A stretch of 64,000 bases of DNA from Ectothiorhodospiraceae bacterium (GCA_003565775.1 PXAT01000185.1:1-64000), one strand, 5' to 3'. Shown: positions 18,165-29,633, counted from the stretch's first letter. Numbers and translations are program-made. The notes: a model not told the origin generated them from the letters alone.

Positions 18165-20285
18165 GTGTCAGACGATCATGCCCTGTTCGTGACCGCGCCC
18201 GCCGGGCTTGAGCCGCTGCTGGCGACCGAAATCCGTGCCCTGGGTCTGGACCCGGTGCACGAACGGCGCGGCGGGGTGGAGTGTCACGGATCCCTGGCGC
18301 AGGCCTATCGGCTCTGTCTCTGGTCACGCATCGGCAATCGCTTGCTGCTGCCACTGGCGAGTTTCCCCGCACCGGATCCCGACGCCCTGTATGCGGGCAT
18401 GCGAGAGGTCGACTGGCTCGCGCACATGACGGCCGAAGGCAGCCTGGCGATCGATGTCACCGGCGTACGTCCGGCCATCGCCCACAGCCGCTATGCGGCA
18501 CAGAAGGCCAAGGACGCGGTGGTCGACCAGATTCGCGACGCGACCGGCCTGCGGCCGACCGTGGATCTGGAACGCCCGGATTGCCGTTTCCATCTGCACC
18601 TCGCCGGGGATCAGGCGGCGGTGTCGCTGGATCTGTCCGGCGACAGCCTGCATCGCCGCGGCTACCGCGAACCCGGTACGGCAGCGCCGCTGAAGGAAAA
18701 CCTGGCCGCGGCGGTCCTGATGCGCGCTGACTGGCCTGCCATCGCCGCCGAGGGCGGCAGCCTTTACGATCCTTTCTGCGGTTCCGGCACGCTCGCGATC
18801 GAGGCGGCCTGGATGGCATCTGATACCGCCCCGGGTCTGCTGCGGACGCATTACGGTTTTCTCGGCTGGAAGCAGCACGACGACACCATCTGGAAAGAGC
18901 TGGTGGACGAGGCGCTGGAGCGTCAGGAACAGGGCATCGAGACATTGCCGGTCATCGTGGCGACGGATCACGATCCTGTGGCCATCCGCCTGACGCGGGA
19001 CAACCTCCGGCGTGCCGGACTGGACGGCCGGGTGCATGTGGAACGCCGGGAATTCGGTGATCTGGCGCCGGCCGAGCGCCATCGCGCGGGTCTGGTGGTG
19101 ATGAATCCGCCCTACGGCGAACGCCTGGCCATGGATCGCGAACTGGTGCCGCTGTATGCACGCATCGGTGACGTGCTCCGCGGGCGTTTCGCCGGCTGGC
19201 AGGCGATTCTGCTGACCGGCGCGGATGTCGAGATCGGCCTGCGGCCGGACAAGAGCTGGCGCGTGTTCAATGGCGCGATCCCGTGCCGGCTCGAGCGCTT
19301 CATCATCGAGCAGGACGCGGCCGAGGCGTCCAGTGAACTGGCGGAGCCGCTGGTCAACCGGGTGCTCAAGAACAGGCGGCAACTGGGGCGCTGGCTGAAG
19401 CAGCAGAACATCACGAATTACCGGCTTTACGACGCCGATATCCCCGAGTTCGCGCTGGCCATTGATGTCTACGGCAGTCGTGGCGGGGACTGGTTACACG
19501 TGCAGGAGTATCAGGCGCCGTCGACGGTCGATGCCCGCGATGCCCGGGCCCGGCTGCGCGCTGCCCTCAATGCGCTGCCCCAGGCGCTGGATGTGCCCGA
19601 ACAGCGCCTGGTGTACAAGGTGCGCAGCCGTCAGCGCGGCGACAGTCAGTACCAGCGCCAGGCCAGCGAGGGGCTGTGGCTGGAGGTGCGGGAAGGGGCC
19701 TGCAAGTTGCTGGTCAATCTCACCGACTATCTGGATACCGGGTTGTTTCTGGATCACCGACCGGTACGTCACTGGCTCGGCGAGCAGGCCGCCGGCAAGC
19801 GCCTGCTGAATCTCTTCTGCTATACCGGCGCGGCCACCGTGCATGCGGCCGTGAACGGTGCCCGCGAGACGGTCAGCGTCGACCTGTCGCGGACTTACCT
19901 GGACTGGTTAAAGCGCAATCTGGCGCTGAACGGGCAGGATTCCCCGGCGCACCGCGTGGAGCGTGCCGACTGCCGCGCATGGCTGCGGCAGGATCGCGGC
20001 AGCTACGACCTGATCTTTCTCGACCCGCCGAGCTTCTCCAATTCCAAGCGTATGGACGGCACGCTGGATGTGCAGCGGGATCACGTCGACCTGATCCGCG
20101 AGGCGCTGGCCCGGCTGGCGCCGGACGGCACGCTGGTGTTCTCGACCAATCTGAAGCGGTTCCGCCTGGACCGGGATGCCCTGGCGGACGTGGCGATCGA
20201 GGATCGCAGTCAGTGGTCGATTCCGAAGGATTTCGCGCGCAGCAAACGCATCCACCAGTGCTTTTTCATTCGTCGATCAGCCTGA
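18165..20285 (+). CDS. rlmKL: Bifunctional 23S rRNA methyltransferase RlmKL
   Basis: 706 residues (E. coli RlmL 702). It makes m2G2445 and m7G2069 in 23S rRNA. Order of parts: a THUMP domain (about 45-160), the RlmL methyltransferase with DPFCGSGTLAIEAA and MNPPYGERL, then the RlmK methyltransferase with NLFCYTGAATVHAA and FLDPPSFSNSKRM. The start is GTG at 18165 with GAGG 7 bases upstream. The last 20 bases overlap the 3' end of the convergent gene at 20266. The two-in-one fusion is normal in Gammaproteobacteria. Confidence 0.96.
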   Translation: MSDDHALFVTAPAGLEPLLATEIRALGLDPVHERRGGVECHGSLAQAYRLCLWSRIGNRLLLPLASFPAPDPDALYAGMREVDWLAHMTAEGSLAIDVTGVRPAIAHSRYAAQKAKDAVVDQIRDATGLRPTVDLERPDCRFHLHLAGDQAAVSLDLSGDSLHRRGYREPGTAAPLKENLAAAVLMRADWPAIAAEGGSLYDPFCGSGTLAIEAAWMASDTAPGLLRTHYGFLGWKQHDDTIWKELVDEALERQEQGIETLPVIVATDHDPVAIRLTRDNLRRAGLDGRVHVERREFGDLAPAERHRAGLVVMNPPYGERLAMDRELVPLYARIGDVLRGRFAGWQAILLTGADVEIGLRPDKSWRVFNGAIPCRLERFIIEQDAAEASSELAEPLVNRVLKNRRQLGRWLKQQNITNYRLYDADIPEFALAIDVYGSRGGDWLHVQEYQAPSTVDARDARARLRAALNALPQALDVPEQRLVYKVRSRQRGDSQYQRQASEGLWLEVREGACKLLVNLTDYLDTGLFLDHRPVRHWLGEQAAGKRLLNLFCYTGAATVHAAVNGARETVSVDLSRTYLDWLKRNLALNGQDSPAHRVERADCRAWLRQDRGSYDLIFLDPPSFSNSKRMDGTLDVQRDHVDLIREALARLAPDGTLVFSTNLKRFRLDRDALADVAIEDRSQWSIPKDFARSKRIHQCFFIRRSA

Positions 20286-20457
20286 TCTCGCCGCGCGCCG
20301 CGGCCGCGCGCAAGCGCTCGACGCGGGCTTCCCAGCGGTCCAGTTCGTCGTCATGCAGTTCCAGAATGCAGGGGTCGCAGCCGCCACCGCAGCATTCCGA
20401 CGGATCCGGCGGCTGCGGTTTCGGTGGCAGACGTTTGACCGGAGGTTGTTCGCTCAT
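20266..20457 (-). CDS. Small Cys-rich protein (oxidoreductase-like domain)
   Basis: 63 residues. A proline-rich start is followed by ECCGGGCDPCILELHDDELDRW, the signature of the small oxidoreductase-like (Oxidored-like, PF09791) domain, with four cysteines in CCxxxCxxC that could bind a metal. The C-terminal half is a charged helix. The ATG overlaps the stop of the MOSC gene by 4 bases, and the 3' end overlaps rlmKL by 20 bases. Function unknown despite the family name. Confidence 0.75.
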   Translation of the reverse strand: MSEQPPVKRLPPKPQPPDPSECCGGGCDPCILELHDDELDRWEARVERLRAAAARGEIRLIDE

Positions 20458-20942
20458 GCCGGTTGCGCCGCCACTGCGCTGCCGATCGTGATCTCGCCGC
20501 CCTCGAGGATGCGGGCCGTGATCCCGCCGTGGCCGCGCACAGCGTTATAGCCGCCGGGGCCGAAGGTGGTCTCCATGGTCGAGCAGGGGTGGCACAGGCC
20601 GGTGTATTCCAGCAGGGCGTCGCCGATGCGGAAGCTCCGGTCTTTCAGGGCCAGAAGGTTCAGGCCACTGATTAGCAGGTTACGCCGCAACAGGGCCGGT
20701 TCCACATCGGCGCGGCCGAGCATGCCGGCGATCGCCGGGAGGTGCTCCGCCTGAATCAGCGTGACCTGACGCTTGCTGCCGGAACGTCCCTGGTACCGGT
20801 CACCGTCCAGATGGCGGTCGGTCAGGGCCACCACCCGTTCCAGCTCCTTCATCGGTGCGCCCCGCGCCGGCCGCACGCCGATCCAGCGCACGGCGCCTTG
20901 CTGGGGAAGGGTTGCCATCAGTTCCTTCAGTCGGCCCTGCAT
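20454..20942 (-). CDS. MOSC-domain protein
   Basis: 162 residues made almost entirely of one MOSC domain: GVRPARGAPM, LDGDRYQGRSGSKRQVTLIQAEHLPAI, LLRRNLLISGLNLLAL and TGLCHPCSTME with the conserved cysteine. MOSC domains occur in molybdenum cofactor sulfurases and mARC-type reductases and are thought to handle sulfur or molybdenum cofactor. The substrate of such short stand-alone forms is unknown. The start overlaps the purT stop by one base (TGATG) and the stop overlaps the next start by 4, so purT, this gene and the small Cys-rich gene form an operon. Confidence 0.85.
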   Translation of the reverse strand: MQGRLKELMATLPQQGAVRWIGVRPARGAPMKELERVVALTDRHLDGDRYQGRSGSKRQVTLIQAEHLPAIAGMLGRADVEPALLRRNLLISGLNLLALKDRSFRIGDALLEYTGLCHPCSTMETTFGPGGYNAVRGHGGITARILEGGEITIGSAVAAQPA

Positions 20943-22123
20943 CAGAGTGTCACGTCGATCGCCGCGGCGGCCTTGCGGGCCTTGGCGCGGGCGGCTTCGA
21001 TGGTGTCATCACGCGCGATCACCACACCCATGCGACGGCGTCCGCTGACCTCCGGCTTGCCGAACAGCCGCAGTTCCGTGTCCGGTTTCGCCAGGGCCTG
21101 TTCCAGCCCCGAGAACGCGGGTTTGCGGGATTCCCCGTCCACCAGGATGACGCTGGAGGCGCTGGGCCCGTGCTGACGGATCACCGGCACCGGCAGCCCG
21201 AGAATGGCCCGCGCATGCAGGGCGAATTCGGACAGGTCCTGGGACAGCAGGGTGACCAGGCCGGTGTCATGCGGACGCGGCGACACCTCGCTGAACCAGA
21301 CCTGATCACCGCGCACGAACAGTTCCACACCGAACAGACCGAGGCCGCCCAGATCATCGGTCACCGCGCGGGCGATTCGCTCGGCCTCGGCGCGGGCACC
21401 CGGCGTCATCGCCTGCGGCTGCCAGGACTCGCGGTAATCGCCATCTTCCTGGCGATGGCCGATCGGCTCGCAGAAGCTGGTGCCGCCGGCATGGCGCACC
21501 GTGAGCATGGTGATCTCGTAGTCGAAGTCGACGAACCCTTCGACGATCACGCGGCCGGCGCCACTGCGGCCGCCTTCCTGGGCGTAGGTCCAGGCGGCGT
21601 CGATGTCAGCCGCCTCGCGCACCAGCGACTGGCCCTTGCCGGAGGAACTCATCACCGGCTTGACCAGACAGGGCAGACCGATCTCGGCCACCGCAGCCTC
21701 GAACTCCTCGCGGGTGCCGGCAAAGCGGTAGGGCGAGGTCGGCAGGCCGAGCGTTTCGGCGGCCAGTCGACGAATCCCCTCGCGATCCATGGTCAGCTGC
21801 GTGGCCCGGGCCGTTGGCACCACGGTGAAGCCCTCGGCTTCCAGTTCCAGCAGGGTCGCGGTCGCGATGGCTTCGACCTCGGGCACGATCAGGTGCGGCC
21901 GTTCCTGTTCCACGATCCGGCGCAGGGCGGCGCCGTCGAGCATGGACAGCACATGACCGCGATGCGCGACCTGCATCGCCGGCGCGTCAGCGTAGCGATC
22001 GGCGGCAATCACCTCGACCCCCAGGCGCTGCAGCTCGATGGCAACTTCCTTGCCCAGTTCGCCGCTGCCGAGTAGCAGGACCCGGGTGGCGGTGTCGGTG
22101 AGCGGCGTGCCGATATGCGTCAT
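20942..22123 (-). CDS. purT: Formate-dependent phosphoribosylglycinamide formyltransferase (GAR transformylase 2)
   Basis: 393 residues, an ATP-grasp enzyme that forms N-formyl-GAR from GAR, formate and ATP, the third step of purine synthesis. Seen are the N-terminal Rossmann-like start ([26 protein letters not shown]), [10 protein letters not shown] in the ATP-grasp loop, and [16 protein letters not shown] near the metal site. The ATG at 22123 has GAGG 7 bases upstream; the frame is open further but that part lies in a repeat element. purN is present 1.1 kb away, so the cell has both routes. Confidence 0.96.
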   Translation of the reverse strand: MTHIGTPLTDTATRVLLLGSGELGKEVAIELQRLGVEVIAADRYADAPAMQVAHRGHVLSMLDGAALRRIVEQERPHLIVPEVEAIATATLLELEAEGFTVVPTARATQLTMDREGIRRLAAETLGLPTSPYRFAGTREEFEAAVAEIGLPCLVKPVMSSSGKGQSLVREAADIDAAWTYAQEGGRSGAGRVIVEGFVDFDYEITMLTVRHAGGTSFCEPIGHRQEDGDYRESWQPQAMTPGARAEAERIARAVTDDLGGLGLFGVELFVRGDQVWFSEVSPRPHDTGLVTLLSQDLSEFALHARAILGLPVPVIRQHGPSASSVILVDGESRKPAFSGLEQALAKPDTELRLFGKPEVSGRRRMGVVIARDDTIEAARAKARKAAAAIDVTL

Positions 22124-22160
22124 TGAGGAGCCTCTGCAAAGCGATGAGCGGGATGATCGC

Positions 22161-22338
22161 TTAAGGAAACGCTGAAGTATCGCCGCGTCCGCGCCCGAGA
22201 CCGGTTGGGCCGCATTCTCCCCGAATGCCGTGTTGCGCTGCTTGACCGCAGAATGACTGCGGCGCTGCACAGCGCCTCTTGCCTCGGAGAAAATGCGGAC
22301 GCCAACGCAGGCGTGCGAATACTTCACCGTTTCCTTAA
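22161..22338. repeat. Mosaic inverted-end element, copy R2 (178 bp)
   Basis: The ends are inverted repeats matching at 19 of 20 positions: TTAAGGAAACGCTGAAGTAT at 22161-22180 and the complement of TTAAGGAAACGGTGAAGTAT at 22319-22338. The right half (GCGGCGCTGCACAGCGCC, then ATGCGGACGCCAACGCAGG) is shared with copies near 50520, 55120 and 57160. It lies in the 342-base gap between the divergent purT and dcd genes, where it probably displaces or supplies promoter sequence. No coding content. Confidence 0.75.
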
Positions 22339-22465
22339 CGGGGCATTATCGTGCCGTGACCCCGATTCGACGTCCAGCCGGGTAGCGGCGAGACCGTGTC
22401 TCGGGCCGATGCGCCATGTAGAATCCCGGCTTTCCGCGGACAAGGCTACGGGGGCAGGGCAGCGC

Positions 22466-23032
22466 ATGAGCATCAAATCGGATCGCTGGATTCGGCGCAT
22501 GGCCGAGCAGCAAGGCATGATCGAGCCATTTGAGCCCGGGCAGGTTCGCGAGAACGACGGTGGCAAGATCATCTCCTACGGGACGTCCAGCTACGGCTAC
22601 GATGTGCGCTGTTCCCGAGAGTTCAAGATCTTCACCAATATCAATTCCGCGATTGTCGATCCGAAGAACTTCGACGAGAACAGCTTCGTCGACGTGCAGA
22701 ACGACGTCTGCATCATCCCGCCCAATTCATTCGCTCTGGCCAGCACCGTGGAGTACTTCCGCATCCCGCGCAGTGTTCTGACCATCTGCCTCGGCAAGTC
22801 GACCTATGCCCGCTGCGGCATCATCGTCAACGTGACCCCGCTGGAGCCGGAATGGGAAGGCCACGTGACCCTGGAGTTCTCCAACACCACGCCGTTGCCG
22901 GCCCGGATCTACGCCAATGAGGGCGTCGCCCAGATGCTGTTCTTCGAGTCGGACGAAATCTGCGAGACGTCCTACAAGGACCGCGCCGGCAAGTACATGG
23001 GCCAGCGGGGGGTCACGCTACCGCGTTCCTGA
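22466..23032 (+). CDS. dcd: dCTP deaminase
   Basis: 188 residues. It deaminates dCTP to dUTP, the precursor for dTTP. The trimeric dUTPase-like fold is shown by [27 protein letters not shown] and [17 protein letters not shown], where the catalytic Glu lies (HVTLE). Length equals the standard enzyme. The frame is open 87 codons upstream through repeat R2, but the ATG at 22466 begins the conserved protein ([15 protein letters not shown]). A GGGGCAGGG-type ribosome site precedes it. Confidence 0.96.
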   Translation: MSIKSDRWIRRMAEQQGMIEPFEPGQVRENDGGKIISYGTSSYGYDVRCSREFKIFTNINSAIVDPKNFDENSFVDVQNDVCIIPPNSFALASTVEYFRIPRSVLTICLGKSTYARCGIIVNVTPLEPEWEGHVTLEFSNTTPLPARIYANEGVAQMLFFESDEICETSYKDRAGKYMGQRGVTLPRS

Positions 23033-23040
23033 ACCGCTGT

Positions 23041-23185
23041 TTGGCGCATGCGGGAAGCACGGCTTCGGCTCGGATCCGGCACCACAGCGCGCGTAGGGGG
23101 TGTTCGCCCGCGGCGAACGCACGCGGTGTCGATCGTCAGAATCAGTCCCGCGTGGGTCCGCTTCGCTTGAGCCACCCGACATCCC
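23041..23185. repeat. Fragment of the mosaic repeat family, copy R3
   Basis: Directly after dcd. It contains GGAAGCACGGCTTCGG-type sequence and, at 23113-23168, a block of about 55 bases that matches the middle of R1 (11436-11490) with few differences (GGCGAACGCACGCGGTGTCG, then CGTCAGAATC). No terminal inverted repeats are seen, so it is a partial copy. It occupies most of the gap between dcd and the convergent purN. Confidence 0.55.
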
Positions 23186-23210
23186 GGAAGCTCCTGGCCG
23201 CATCGCGTCC

Positions 23211-23864
23211 TTATTCCGGTAACGGCTCCTCGGCCGTCACCCGGATCGGCCGTTCCAGTGCCCGGCCGTCCAGTAGCACACGGTCCGGTTCCAGTTGCAG
23301 GCGGCCGTCGGCGAACCAGCGGACCACGTGGGGGAAGATCCGGTGCTCCTGCCGAAGGACGCGTGCCGCCAGACGGGCTTCGGTGTCGTCCGGGTATACC
23401 GGTACCTCGGCCTGCAGGATCAGCGGGCCGCCATCGAGTTCCGGTGTCACCGCATGGACCGTGCAGCCATGCACGGTATGTCCGTCAGCCAGGGCGCGGC
23501 GGTGGGTGTGCAGGCCGCGCAGGGCCGGTAGCAGCGAGGGATGGACGTTGAGCAGGCGGCGCTGGTAGCGCTGCACGAAGCCGTCGGTGAGGATGCGCAT
23601 GAAGCCGGCGAGCAGAATCAGATCCGGTTCGCAGGCGTCGATCTGCATGGCGAGTTCGGCATCAAACGCGCTGCGATCGGCGCATTTGCTGGCATCGACA
23701 ATCGCGGCCGGGCATCCGGCCTGTCCCGCATGGTGCAGCCCCGGCGCATCAGCACGGCTGCTGATCACACCGACGATGTCGCCGCCCAGGTCGCGGGCCC
23801 GCTCAGCCGCCAATAGCGCCTGCAGATTACTGCCCCGACCGGAGATCAAGACCACGGCGCGCAT
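23211..23864 (-). CDS. purN: Phosphoribosylglycinamide formyltransferase (GAR transformylase 1)
   Basis: 217 residues. It transfers formyl from 10-formyl-tetrahydrofolate to GAR. Catalytic residues fall at the same numbers as in E. coli: Asn106 and His108 in NVHPSLLP, Asp144 in PELDGGPLI. The GRGSNLQAL phosphate-binding loop is at residues 9-17. It follows purM by 13 bases in the same order as in E. coli (purM-purN). Confidence 0.96.
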   Translation of the reverse strand: MRAVVLISGRGSNLQALLAAERARDLGGDIVGVISSRADAPGLHHAGQAGCPAAIVDASKCADRSAFDAELAMQIDACEPDLILLAGFMRILTDGFVQRYQRRLLNVHPSLLPALRGLHTHRRALADGHTVHGCTVHAVTPELDGGPLILQAEVPVYPDDTEARLAARVLRQEHRIFPHVVRWFADGRLQLEPDRVLLDGRALERPIRVTAEEPLPE

Positions 23865-23877
23865 CGGCGAAAGCCTG

Positions 23878-24939
23878 TCAGTCGCTGAGAATGCGCACTC
23901 GCGGACGGTCGGCTTCGGCGGCGACCACGCGGCCGATCTGCCAGGCGCTTTCGCCGGCTTCGTGCAGGCCGCGCACGGCGGCTTCCGCCTGCTCCCGGGG
24001 TACGCACAGCACCATGCCGACGCCGCAATTGAAGGTGCGCAGCATTTCCTGATCGCTGATGTTGCCGGCGCTCTGCAGCCACCGGAATACCGCCGGCCGC
24101 TGCCAGCTGCTCCCCTGGAGTTCCGCCGCCAGCGTCTCCGGCAGCACCCGCGGCAGATTCTCCGGCAGTCCGCCGCCGGTGATATGCGCCATGGCGCGGA
24201 TGTCGATGCGGCCGAGCAGGGAGCGGACGGCCTGCACGTAAATGCGGGTCGGTGCCATCAGCGCATCGGCCAGCGGGCGACCGTCGACATGCTGGTCCAG
24301 CGAGGCGCCGCTGTGCTCGAGCACGCTGCGGATCAGCGAGTAGCCGTTGGAGTGCGGGCCGCTGGAGGCGATGCCGATCAGGGCATCACCATCCTGCACC
24401 CGGCTGCCATCGATCAGCTCGGCTTCCTCGACCACGCCGACACAGAAACCGGCGAGATCGTAGTGACCCTCGCTGTACATCCCCGGCATTTCCGCCGTTT
24501 CACCGCCGATCAGGGCCGCCCCCGACAGCTCGCAGCCACGGGCGATGCCCTGGACGACACTGGTGGCGACATCGACGTCGAGCTTCCCGGTGGCGTAGTA
24601 ATCGAGAAAGAACAGCGGTTCCGCGCCACACACCAGGATGTCGTTGACGCACATCGCGACCAGGTCGACGCCGATGCCGTCATGGCGTCCGGTGGCGATG
24701 GCCAGTTTCAGCTTGGTGCCGACGCCGTCGGTACCCGACACCAGCACCGGCTGGCGGTAGCGGTCCACCGGTAGCCGGAACAGACCGCCGAAGCCGCCCA
24801 GACCGCCCATGACCTCGGGACGGTGGGTGCGCTTCACGAAGGGCTTGATGCGCTCGACCAGGGTGTTGCCGGCATCGATGTCGACACCGGCATCGCGGTA
24901 AGTCAGGCCGCCGGATCGTGACTCGCGTGAATCGCTCAA
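23878..24939 (-). CDS. purM: Phosphoribosylformylglycinamidine cyclo-ligase (AIR synthetase)
   Basis: 353 residues with the start chosen (E. coli 345). It closes the imidazole ring of AIR using ATP, the fifth purine step. Conserved: [12 protein letters not shown] at the N-terminus, [34 protein letters not shown] and [16 protein letters not shown]. The only sensible start is TTG at 24939 (then [17 protein letters not shown]), with a G-rich site 8 bases upstream; the next ATG would remove the conserved N-terminus. It is the first gene of a purM-purN unit and diverges from the DUF2066 gene. Confidence 0.95.
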   Translation of the reverse strand: MSDSRESRSGGLTYRDAGVDIDAGNTLVERIKPFVKRTHRPEVMGGLGGFGGLFRLPVDRYRQPVLVSGTDGVGTKLKLAIATGRHDGIGVDLVAMCVNDILVCGAEPLFFLDYYATGKLDVDVATSVVQGIARGCELSGAALIGGETAEMPGMYSEGHYDLAGFCVGVVEEAELIDGSRVQDGDALIGIASSGPHSNGYSLIRSVLEHSGASLDQHVDGRPLADALMAPTRIYVQAVRSLLGRIDIRAMAHITGGGLPENLPRVLPETLAAELQGSSWQRPAVFRWLQSAGNISDQEMLRTFNCGVGMVLCVPREQAEAAVRGLHEAGESAWQIGRVVAAEADRPRVRILSD

Positions 24940-25123
24940 GGGAAACCCCCGTGTGCTGGCGGAGCACGGCTTGGCTGTGTGAGTATCCGAAATCAGGGAG
25001 AGCGGGGTCCGCCGGGCCGCGCAACTCCAACCGCCGCGCGGGACGCGAGCGGGCACGTATAGTACCGGACAGCGCCCCGTCACCGAAAGCGGCGCTCGCC
25101 AAGACTTTCAGAGGAACCCGCGA

Positions 25124-26185
25124 ATGAGGAATCCGATCGCCGTACTGGGACTGCTGGCCCTGCTCGGGCTGCCGCTGTCGATTCAGGCAGACGGTCTCTA
25201 CGACGTCGAAGTTCTGGTCGATGACCAGTCCGAGGAAGTTCGTCAGGATGGCGCGCGAGAGGGTCTGCGCGATCTGATGGTGCGCCTGTCCGGGCGCGAG
25301 GATGCAGCCTCGTCCAGTGGTGCTGCCGAGATCATTCAGCAGTCGTCACGCTATCTGCAGCAGTTCGATTACGGTGAGCCGGAGGAAGACGGTGATGAGG
25401 TTCGCGAACGGCTGCGCCTGCGCTTTGACGGCGAGATGCTGGAGCGTGCCATGCAGGAGGCCGGTATTCCGGTATGGGCGGGTGCGGATCGCGGTTCGTC
25501 CCTGGTCTGGCTGGTGGTCGAGCGCGGTGGCGAGCGTGTGGTCGTGGGGGGTGACACGCTGCCTGACGGGCAGCAGGCGCTGCGCCGCGCCGGCAACCGC
25601 CATGGTCTGCCGCTGACCCTGCCGCTGATGGATCTCGAGGATCAGCGGGGAATGGACAGCTCCGATCTGTGGGGTGGCTTCCGGGAACCGATTCTGGAGG
25701 CCTCGGCCCGTTACGAAGCGGATACCGTGCTGGTTGCCCGGCTGGACCAGCGCGGCAACGGCTGGCAGGGGCGCTGGATCGTCTTTCGCAACGGTCAGTC
25801 GCAAGAGTTGACCGTGCAGGGTGAGGATCCGGCAGAGGTCGTCGATCGTGGTGTCGAGGCCGTCGCGGGCCGGCTTGCCCGGGAACTCGCCGCGGTGGCT
25901 GTGGGCCGCGACGCGGCAAGCTACCGGGTGCGGGTCAGCGGCATCGGCAATCTAAGCGACTTCGCGTGGGTGCAGCGTACGCTCGAGCGTGCACGTGGCG
26001 TGGGGCTGGCGGAGGCCGGGCGCGTCGATGGTGACAGGGTCGAGTTCCATGTCACGACCAGCCTCGACCAGAGTGAACTCGCGCGGGTGATTGCGGATGT
26101 CCGCCGTCTGGAGCGCGAGGATATCGAGCCGGCATCGCCTCGCGACCGAGACCAGGCTCCGGATCTCGGTTTCAGCTTGCGCTGA
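25124..26185 (+). CDS. Secreted DUF2066-domain protein
   Basis: 353 residues with a clear signal peptide (1-22, ending SIQA). The mature part starts LYDVEVLVDDQSEEVRQDGAREGLRDLMVRLSG, the hallmark of DUF2066 proteins, which in Gammaproteobacteria usually lie between purM and hda, as here. The function is unknown; a periplasmic or outer-membrane association is likely. GAGG precedes the ATG at 25124. Confidence 0.85.
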   Translation: MRNPIAVLGLLALLGLPLSIQADGLYDVEVLVDDQSEEVRQDGAREGLRDLMVRLSGREDAASSSGAAEIIQQSSRYLQQFDYGEPEEDGDEVRERLRLRFDGEMLERAMQEAGIPVWAGADRGSSLVWLVVERGGERVVVGGDTLPDGQQALRRAGNRHGLPLTLPLMDLEDQRGMDSSDLWGGFREPILEASARYEADTVLVARLDQRGNGWQGRWIVFRNGQSQELTVQGEDPAEVVDRGVEAVAGRLARELAAVAVGRDAASYRVRVSGIGNLSDFAWVQRTLERARGVGLAEAGRVDGDRVEFHVTTSLDQSELARVIADVRRLEREDIEPASPRDRDQAPDLGFSLR

Positions 26186-26260
26186 GTAGCAAGGCGCGGT
26201 CAGGTCGGACGGGGCTTGTCGAGGCCGGATCGGGCCGCGCCGCCGCGCCAGGCGAAGCAC

Positions 26261-26296
26261 GAAGCCCCCGGATGGTGCTGCCATCTCGGGGGCTTC
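26261..26296. terminator. Hairpin terminator between convergent DUF2066 and DUF481 genes
   Basis: GAAGCCCCCG (26261-26270) pairs perfectly with CGGGGGCTTC (26287-26296), with a further 5-bp stem inside. It lies between the two stops (26185 and 26320). The T tract is weak (TTCCG), so efficiency is uncertain. Confidence 0.6.
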
Positions 26297-26319
26297 TTCC
26301 GCCCGTCCGCGGGTCGTCT

Positions 26320-27336
26320 CTACCAGCTGTAACCCACGGTCAGCAGATACGCGGTATCGGTCGTCGTGTTGCCTTCCGGTGGGTCGCGGTCATAGTCGAC
26401 ATTCACCTGCGCCGTGCCGGTGAGGCTCAGCACCAGCGGAAACCGAATGCCGGTCCGGGTCAGGACCAGCAGATCCCGGGATTCCTCGAGCCCCTGAAAG
26501 CCTTCCTGGTTGTGAAACAGGCGAATGCCACCACCGAACAGGCGTTCTTCGTAGTCGACAGCCCAGCGTGCGGCCGCGCGGCTATCGTTGCTGGCTTCGC
26601 GGAATTCCTCGTTGACGTACGAAAGGCCGGCTTCGGCCGACAGCTTGCGGGTGTCGGTATCAAAGAACTGGAAACCGGCGCCGACGCCGACGATGGTGCG
26701 CAGCTTGAGATCGCGGAACCGGTCCGTCGCCAGGCTCAGGTTGCTGTTCAGGTAAGTCCGTTCGCTGACGAAATGGTCATAGCGCATACCGCCACGGGCG
26801 CTTTCCCGGGACAGGTCGCCATCTTCCTTGGCGCGAGCGCCCTCGGCGAACAGGCGCAGCCGATTGACGTCGGTGCGGGCCTCGTAATCGGCGTTCAGGT
26901 TGTAGGCCTCGGTGCGGGTGTTGCCACGGGTCAGGCTGCCGCCGGCGGCGATGTTGCCGGAGGTGCGCACGGTCGGCGTGGGGCTGGTGCTGGCGCCGCT
27001 GATGCTGCTGATCGGGACCTCGGCGGGTTCCACCAGCTGGCCGCTCATCAGGCGCAGGCGACCGTCGTCGGCTTCCACCGCCTGGCCGACGATCTTGCTG
27101 CCATCCTCCAGTCGCACGTACAGGGTGCGGTCGGTGGTCAGTCCGGCAACACGGCTCCAGCGGATGGTGACCGTGTCGGCCGCGTGTTCGGGCTTGAATT
27201 CGACGGTACTCGAAGTTGCCTCGACAAAGGTGCCGGTGATGCGGTCGCCGTTATCGAGCGTCAGCGTGTCGGCCCAGGCAGTACCGGCCGAGGTCACCAG
27301 CAGTATCAGGCTTGTAAAGAGCGCATATGGACGCAT
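26320..27336 (-). CDS. DUF481 outer-membrane beta-barrel protein
   Basis: 338 residues. The signal peptide ends at AWA (residue 22). The first mature part (LTLDNGDRITGTFVEATSSTVEFKPE) is a small all-beta domain with an SH3-like look. From about residue 115 on, the strand pattern fits the DUF481 'salt-induced outer membrane protein' barrel (NIAAGGSLTRGNTRTEAYNLN, ending in the aromatic LLTVGYSW typical of barrel C-termini). It diverges from hda. The role in salt adaptation is known only by family name. Confidence 0.85.
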   Translation of the reverse strand: MRPYALFTSLILLVTSAGTAWADTLTLDNGDRITGTFVEATSSTVEFKPEHAADTVTIRWSRVAGLTTDRTLYVRLEDGSKIVGQAVEADDGRLRLMSGQLVEPAEVPISSISGASTSPTPTVRTSGNIAAGGSLTRGNTRTEAYNLNADYEARTDVNRLRLFAEGARAKEDGDLSRESARGGMRYDHFVSERTYLNSNLSLATDRFRDLKLRTIVGVGAGFQFFDTDTRKLSAEAGLSYVNEEFREASNDSRAAARWAVDYEERLFGGGIRLFHNQEGFQGLEESRDLLVLTRTGIRFPLVLSLTGTAQVNVDYDRDPPEGNTTTDTAYLLTVGYSW

Positions 27337-27529
27337 GTTATCTCCTGTGGCTTGCGGCGGGATGTGGCGTCGACCAGCGGCGCGGCCACGAAGTCAACTG
27401 TTACAAAACAATTCCAGCGCCAAGTAAAAATCAGCGCAGGATGTTAGCAGAACCCCGATCGAAACACCTGACGTCGCAGCATCCCGACGCTACACTCGCC
27501 GCCAACGAAGCCGAGCCCGGACAAAGTCG

Positions 27530-28218
27530 ATGCCAGCTCCCTCGCAAGCCGATCAACTTCGCCAGCTCGCGCTCGGCATTGTCTGGAATGCGGAAGCGAC
27601 ACTGGAGCAGTACGTGCCCGGTCCGAATGCGGATGCGCTTGCTGCCCTGCGAGGTGATCTGGGAGACGGCGCGGCTCCGCTGTTGCTGTATGGCGGGCGG
27701 GGTAGCGGCAAGACCCATCTGTTGCAGGCTGCCTGTCGCGACCTGGCGGCGGATGGCAGCAGCTATGTGCCCCTGGCCTCGGCGCGGGACCTGTCGCCGG
27801 AGTTGTTGCAGGGCCTGGAGATGCTACCCCTGGTGGCGCTGGATGACCTGCAGGCGGTCGCCGGTGACCGACTCTGGGAGGAGGCGATCTTCCATCTGTT
27901 CAATCGCCTGCAGGCCCATGGCGGCCGCTTGCTGATGGCGGGCCGGGAATCGCCGGCCCATCTGCCGCTGCTGCTCCCGGACCTGGTTTCCCGGCTGCAG
28001 TGGGGTCTGGTGTATCGGCTGCAGCCACTGGCCGAGGCGGATCTGCTGCTGGCGCTGCAGCGCCGCGCCCGACAGCGTGGCCTGGAACTGCCGCACGAGA
28101 CCGCGCAATACCTGCTGCGACGGGTGCCGCGCGACAGTCATACCCTGTTCGGCCTGCTGGATGTGCTTGATCGCGCCGCGCTCGCGGCCCAGCGGCGTCT
28201 CACGGTGCCATTCGTGCG

Positions 28219-28240
<22 letters not shown>
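27530..28240 (+). CDS. hda: DnaA regulatory inactivator Hda
   Basis: 236 residues, an AAA+ protein of DnaA type. With the DNA clamp it stimulates ATP hydrolysis by DnaA and so limits re-initiation. The short N-terminus contains a clamp-binding QLAL motif (about residues 12-15). Walker A is GGRGSGKT (55-62) and Walker B is in LVALDDLQAVAG. There is no DNA-binding domain IV, which separates it from DnaA. The 3' end overlaps that of the convergent DUF2069 gene by 22 bases. Confidence 0.92.
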
Positions 28241-29539
<1,299 letters not shown>

Positions 29540-29633
29540 GGTGAGATTGAGCTGTTGTTGCCGGTGGTGGTTCATTGTGGCGGCAACCGGTACAAGCGCG
29601 AAAGCCGATCTCCTCAACGGCAGGTGTTCATCC

